Origin: JAWWBL01 sp033720975
GTDB taxonomy: Bacteria; Actinomycetota; Acidimicrobiia; Spongiisociales; ZC4RG35
Assembly (NCBI GenBank): GCA_033720975.1
Contig: JAWWBL010000058.1
Coordinates: 1 to 10,098, forward strand
Direction: 5' to 3'
Length of the DNA: 10,098 nucleotides
Within the stretch, counting starts at the first letter, position 1; each line of letters starts with the position of its first letter. The notes beneath the pieces were generated by a model. The model was not told where the DNA came from and made no database searches. It was given only the letters and a program-made list of their open reading frames with translations. The translations under genes were made by a program, and so were the position numbers. Positions 6,777 to 10,098 of this stretch are shown piece by piece.

Positions 6777-7578
6777 GTTCAGCCTCCCCCGTTACTACCT
6801 CGCTGGAGCCCGCATCGGGTTTCAGCGCGAGGTCCAATACCGCGCCGCAGCCTTTGCCATGCTCATGGGGTTTCTCATCGAGCCCATCGTCTACCTGGCG
6901 GTATGGACGAGTGTCTCCGAAGCACAGGGTGGGTCGATCGGGGGCTATACCACCGGCGCTCTAGCCGCGTACTACATCGTTTGGACACTGGTGCGGGTCT
7001 TCAACCTCGGGTTCGCCCCAGACGCCTGGGAGTGGCGAATTCGTAGGGGCAGGATGAATGACTTCCTCAGCCAGCCGTTGCATCCCTTCCATCGGGACAT
7101 GAGCTTTTTCGTCGGTTCGAAATTCGTCTGGGTGATGCTCTGGATTCCGGTGGCGGGAGTCCTGACCCTGGCGTTCGAACCGGTCATCGAGTGGTCATTG
7201 GTCAACGTTCTCACCTTCGTCGTTGCGATCTGGGGCGGTTTCGCGGTCCGATTCACCATGCTCTACCTCATGGGGATGATCAACTTCTGGACGACGCGAG
7301 GGGCGGCCATGTTTGGGATCGTCATCGCTGGCGAGCTGTTGCTGTCAGGGCGTCTGGTTCCTCTACAGCTCATGCCCGAGTGGGTGGAAGGCGTCGCGGC
7401 TTGGCTGCCGTTCAAATGGACTTTCCAGTTCCCGATCGAAGTCTTCATAGGGCGTCTCACCGTCAATGAGATCTTCTCGGGGATCGGCATGCAGATCGCA
7501 TGGACGATCGGTATGGGTTTGGTGTTCCTGCTTGTTTGGAGGCGGGCCATAAGGCGATATGCGGCGGTGGGAAATTGA
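6757..7578 (+). CDS. ABC-2 family permease 1 (COG4587-like)
   Basis: A 273-residue integral membrane protein with six likely membrane helices, approximately at residues 30-53, 66-86, 123-141, 149-175, 183-200 and 246-266. The cytoplasmic stretch RIRRGRMNDFLSQPLHP after helix 2 matches the conserved E-W/R-R-G-x-L-x-x-x-L-x-x-P-L motif of viologen-exporter-type permeases, which contacts the ATPase. The ATG at 6757 was chosen because GGAGG and AAGAGG lie just upstream and residue 2 onwards (TRPRAEFSLPRYY) leads directly into the conserved start of the family; longer readings to 6646 would be inside the ATPase gene. It overlaps the ATPase gene by 20 bases and the second permease by 4. With that partner it should form the heterodimeric channel of the exporter. 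Confidence 0.88.
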   Translation: MTRPRAEFSLPRYYLAGARIGFQREVQYRAAAFAMLMGFLIEPIVYLAVWTSVSEAQGGSIGGYTTGALAAYYIVWTLVRVFNLGFAPDAWEWRIRRGRMNDFLSQPLHPFHRDMSFFVGSKFVWVMLWIPVAGVLTLAFEPVIEWSLVNVLTFVVAIWGGFAVRFTMLYLMGMINFWTTRGAAMFGIVIAGELLLSGRLVPLQLMPEWVEGVAAWLPFKWTFQFPIEVFIGRLTVNEIFSGIGMQIAWTIGMGLVFLLVWRRAIRRYAAVGN

Positions 7579-8372
7579 GCGCCCCAGCTGGGCCGGCCCG
7601 TCTGGCCGGCCTCCATATCAAGATCGGAGCGCTGAATGAGCTCCAATATCGTGCCAACTTCTGGGTCCAGCTTCTCAACTCTGTTATCGCACTCGGCACG
7701 GGCCTGGTGGCGATCGCCGTCGTCTACGTTCACACCGACAGCCTCCAGGGGTGGGCACAACCCGAGCTTCTCGCGGTCATGGGCGTGCACTTGATCGTCG
7801 GAGGCTTCCTACGGACTTTCGTGAACCCGAACATCTGGAACCTGCTCTCCGACGTGCAGGAGGGCACACTCGACTACACCCTGACCAGGCCGGCCGACTC
7901 CCAGCTCCTCGTGTCGGTCCGACAGGTGTCGATTTGGAACGTGATAGACATGATCCTCGGGCTCGGCGTGGTCGGGTTCGCCGTTTCACAAATGACCGCG
8001 TCTGTGGGATGGAGCCATGCCGCCGCGTTCGCTGTGGCGGTGACGTGTGGGGCGCTCACCATATATTCCATTTGGCTGGCGGCCGCAACCATGGCTTTCA
8101 AGACGATCCGCATCGACAACTTGCTGCAGCTCCTCAACGGCATGTATGAGGCCGGACGCTGGCCGGTAGGCATATATCCGTTCTGGCTCCGGTCATCACT
8201 GACGGTGATCATTCCCCTCGCCTTCGCCATCACCGTCCCCGCCGAGATCATCTCCGACCGGGTGAACTGGTGGTGGATGCTCACAGGAGTGGGTGTGGCT
8301 GCCCTCGCGCTGACCGGAAGCCGGCTGGTTTGGAACTGGGGCGTCAAGAACTACTCCGGGGCCTCCGCCTGA
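7575..8372 (+). CDS. ABC-2 family permease 2 (COG3694-like), TTG start
   Basis: A 265-residue membrane protein with about six helices, beginning with the segment YRANFWVQLLNSVIALGTG and ending with a TGVGVAALALTG helix. VQEGTLDYTLTRPADSQLL is the coupling-loop motif equivalent to that in permease 1, and YEAGRWPVGIYPFWLR near the C-terminal third is the conserved block of COG3694 permeases. No ATG or GTG is available near the expected N-terminus; TTG at 7575 overlaps the stop of permease 1 as TTGA and has GGTGG five bases upstream, so it is the best start. The open frame begins at ATG 7500, but that would overlap permease 1 by 79 bases and add a non-membrane tail unlike the family. It completes the ABC exporter with the two preceding genes. 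Confidence 0.85.
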   Translation: MSAPAGPARLAGLHIKIGALNELQYRANFWVQLLNSVIALGTGLVAIAVVYVHTDSLQGWAQPELLAVMGVHLIVGGFLRTFVNPNIWNLLSDVQEGTLDYTLTRPADSQLLVSVRQVSIWNVIDMILGLGVVGFAVSQMTASVGWSHAAAFAVAVTCGALTIYSIWLAAATMAFKTIRIDNLLQLLNGMYEAGRWPVGIYPFWLRSSLTVIIPLAFAITVPAEIISDRVNWWWMLTGVGVAALALTGSRLVWNWGVKNYSGASA

Positions 8373-8388
8373 CCCGGGCCTTCAGACC

Positions 8389-8402
8389 GTTGCTATAGCA
8401 AC
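8389..8402. promoter_or_regulatory. Operator-like palindrome, copy 1
   Basis: GTTGCTATAGCAAC is a perfect 14-base inverted repeat. It sits 41 bases before the -10 element of the downstream oxidoreductase gene. With the second copy 28 bases further on, it looks like a binding site for a dimeric regulator. The TTGC/GCAA half-site style is seen in MarR/SlyA-type operators, but the regulator is not in this window and its family is a guess. Confidence 0.65.
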
Positions 8403-8416
8403 ACTCCCCGGTCACT

Positions 8417-8430
8417 GTTGCTATAGCAGC
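8417..8430. promoter_or_regulatory. Operator-like palindrome, copy 2, overlapping the -35 region
   Basis: GTTGCTATAGCAGC repeats copy 1 with a single change (A to G at the thirteenth base); the inner ten bases TGCTATAGCA stay perfectly symmetric. It covers the place where the -35 element should lie (TTGCTA at 8418-8423 is 19 bases from the -10), so a bound protein would block RNA polymerase. This position argues for repression rather than activation. Confidence 0.65.
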
Positions 8431-8442
8431 GCCTCTTCGCCG

Positions 8443-8448
8443 TATCCT
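8443..8448 (+). promoter_or_regulatory. Probable -10 element of the oxidoreductase gene, leaderless
   Basis: TATCCT matches the TAnnnT -10 pattern well. The GTG start codon begins seven bases after it, which is where transcription would begin, and no Shine-Dalgarno is present between them. This fits a leaderless mRNA, common in Actinobacteria. The -35 is poor and lies within palindrome copy 2. Confidence 0.5.
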
Positions 8449-8454
8449 CTCAAT

Positions 8455-10098
8455 GTGAAGACCGTCAAATCCGGTGGCGGGTTCCCGGCAATCCTCTACC
8501 TCTTCCGCAAGGCTCGAGAGGTAGGTGGGATACGGGCGCTGTACCGCGCGATGCGGACTCCGAACGCTTGCAAGACATGTGCCCTCGGCATGGGTGGTCA
8601 GCTGGGCGGCATGGTCAACGAGACCGGCCACTTCCCGGAGGTTTGCAAGAAATCGATCCAGGCCATGGCAGCCGACATGCAAGACGAGGTGCCGCCCGAT
8701 TTCTTCGACCACAACCCCTTCGCCCGCCTCGCTTCATTCACATCACGACAGCTCGAAGGGGCAGGGAGGCTCACCCGCCCCCTCTACGCCGGCCCACTGG
8801 ACACCACCTATCGGGCGATCACCTGGGATGACGCCCTGGACAAGGTGGCTGCGAAGCTCACTGCGATCTCTCCGGACCATGCCTTCTTCTACGCATCGGG
8901 CCGGTCCTCCAACGAGGCCGGCTTCCTGATCCAGCTGCTGGCGCGTGTCTACGGGACCAACAACGTCAACAACTGCTCGTACTACTGCCACCAGGCCTCG
9001 GGTGTCGGCTTGAGCAGTGTCACCGGCTCGGGGACAGCCACGATCGTTCTCGAAGATCTCGATCAGCTTGGACGAGGAGACGTGTTCTTCCTGATCGGGG
9101 CAAACCCGGCGTCGAACCACCCGCGTCTGATGACGACGCTCCACGAGTTCAAGAGGCGTGGCGGAAAGGTGGTGGTGATCAACCCTCTCCGGGAGACCGG
9201 ACTGGTGCGGTTCAAGGTTCCGTCTAAGCCAACGAGCCTTCTTTTTGGTACCCGGATCGCCGACGAATACGTCCAGCCCCACGTCGGCGGTGACATCGCT
9301 CTCCTCTCCGGCATCGCCAAACGGATACAGGAACTTGGCGCCGTCGACCGGGCCTTCCTCGGGTCCAGCACCGACGGCTGGACCGAGCTCGAGACTCACA
9401 TCGCCGGCCTTGACTGGGACGAGATCGTCCAGGCCTCGGGAGTCGACCGCTCGACTATCGAGCGGGTAGGTGACCTATATGCCGGCGCTGGGTCTGCGGT
9501 CTTTGCTTGGGCTATGGGGGTCACCCACCATGCCCATGGCGTGGAGAACGTTCAGATGATCGCCAACCTCGCTCTGATGCGGGGGATGGTGGGGCGGCGC
9601 GGTGCCGGGCTCCTCCCGATCCGAGGCCACTCCAACGTGCAAGGAATCGGGTCTGTCGGTGTCACTCCCAGCCTGAAGAAAGCAGTGCTCGAAGCCCTCG
9701 CGAGGGAAATAGGCGTCAAGGCACCCCCATCACCAGGGCTGGACACCATGGGCTGCATGGTCGCGGCCTCGGAAGGGAAACTGCGACTTGGGCTGTGCCT
9801 GGGGGGGAATCTATTCGGCTCGAACCCCGACGCCGCCTTCGCCGCCAAGGCTCTTCAATCGGTTGGTGTCATGGTCTACATGTCCACGACTCTCAACACC
9901 GGGCACATCCTGGGCCGGGGAAAAGAGACGATTGTCCTACCGGTGCTCGCCCGCGACGAGGAGCCTCAGCCGACCACCCAGGAATCCATGTTCAACTACG
10001 TCCGGCTCTCGGACGGCGGACCACCCAGACACGAGGGCCCCCGGTCCGAGGTTTCGGTCATTGCAGCCATCGGCGAGCGTGTCGACAGCGAAGGCATC
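8455..10098 (+). CDS. Molybdopterin oxidoreductase, FdhF/YdeP family, alpha subunit (3' end outside window)
   Basis: The first 548 residues of a large molybdenum enzyme, open to the last base. Residues 173-184 read N-C-S-Y-Y-C-H-Q-A-S-G-V; by comparison with E. coli formate dehydrogenase H, Cys178 occupies the selenocysteine (molybdenum ligand) position. Further family blocks are GANPASNHPR, VVINPLRETGLVRFKVPS, SLLFGTRIADEYVQ, RGHSNVQGIGSVG and GGNLFGSNPD, which together fit the FdhF/YdeP-type group rather than a true respiratory formate dehydrogenase. The N-terminus has Cys39-x2-Cys42 and Cys64 in CKTCALGMGG and EVCKK, one cysteine short of a standard [4Fe-4S] set. No Tat signal is seen, so it is probably cytoplasmic. 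GTG 8455 is chosen because the preceding ATG (8453) reads straight into a stop and the -10 lies seven bases upstream. Substrate unknown. It is under the twin-palindrome promoter. Confidence 0.9.
   Translation, partial: MKTVKSGGGFPAILYLFRKAREVGGIRALYRAMRTPNACKTCALGMGGQLGGMVNETGHFPEVCKKSIQAMAADMQDEVPPDFFDHNPFARLASFTSRQLEGAGRLTRPLYAGPLDTTYRAITWDDALDKVAAKLTAISPDHAFFYASGRSSNEAGFLIQLLARVYGTNNVNNCSYYCHQASGVGLSSVTGSGTATIVLEDLDQLGRGDVFFLIGANPASNHPRLMTTLHEFKRRGGKVVVINPLRETGLVRFKVPSKPTSLLFGTRIADEYVQPHVGGDIALLSGIAKRIQELGAVDRAFLGSSTDGWTELETHIAGLDWDEIVQASGVDRSTIERVGDLYAGAGSAVFAWAMGVTHHAHGVENVQMIANLALMRGMVGRRGAGLLPIRGHSNVQGIGSVGVTPSLKKAVLEALAREIGVKAPPSPGLDTMGCMVAASEGKLRLGLCLGGNLFGSNPDAAFAAKALQSVGVMVYMSTTLNTGHILGRGKETIVLPVLARDEEPQPTTQESMFNYVRLSDGGPPRHEGPRSEVSVIAAIGERVDSEGI

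Noticed and set aside
8743..9399. 218-codon minus-strand open frame within the Mo oxidoreductase
   Set aside because: Antisense to conserved molybdopterin motifs; no plausible start context or domain.

Overview
This is a gene-dense 10 kb stretch of a high-GC bacterial chromosome. The closest look-alikes I recognise are actinobacterial, possibly of the Acidimicrobiia type. This rests on GTG and TTG starts, several genes that appear to lack a Shine-Dalgarno sequence (leaderless style), and the protein families present. The taxonomic call is an inference from reading, not from a search. No rRNA, tRNA, CRISPR array, insertion sequence or phage gene is visible.

Left end (1-3082, + strand): a tightly overlapping three-gene operon. 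It holds the last 23 residues of a probable UBP-type zinc-finger protein, a flavoprotein that fuses a response-regulator receiver, a glutaredoxin-like domain and a thioredoxin-reductase-like module, and a soluble histidine kinase with an N-terminal cyclic-nucleotide-binding domain. The genes overlap by 1 and 4 bases. Together they look like a two-component system whose output is a redox enzyme rather than a transcription factor. The flavoprotein has no cysteine at all, so it cannot work like classical thioredoxin reductase.

Middle (3100-5687): on the minus strand, aat (leucyl/phenylalanyl-tRNA-protein transferase, N-degron pathway) is followed by a two-domain universal stress protein. Divergent from aat is a zinc-independent NAD(P)H:quinone-oxidoreductase-like gene on the + strand.

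Right part (5751-8372, + strand): a complete ABC-2 exporter operon with an ATPase and two different permeases, joined by 20-base and 4-base overlaps. The second permease probably starts at TTG. It resembles the COG4586/COG4587/COG3694 group that includes the cyanobacterial viologen exporter.

Right end (8373-10098): an 82-base intergenic region carries two nearly identical copies of a 14-base palindrome, GTTGCTATAGCAAC, just upstream of a good -10 element. They precede a leaderless GTG start for a molybdopterin oxidoreductase of the FdhF/YdeP family, which runs off the window. This looks like a dedicated, repressor-controlled promoter.

The most interesting items are the cysteine-free flavoprotein in its phosphorelay operon and the twin-palindrome operator.
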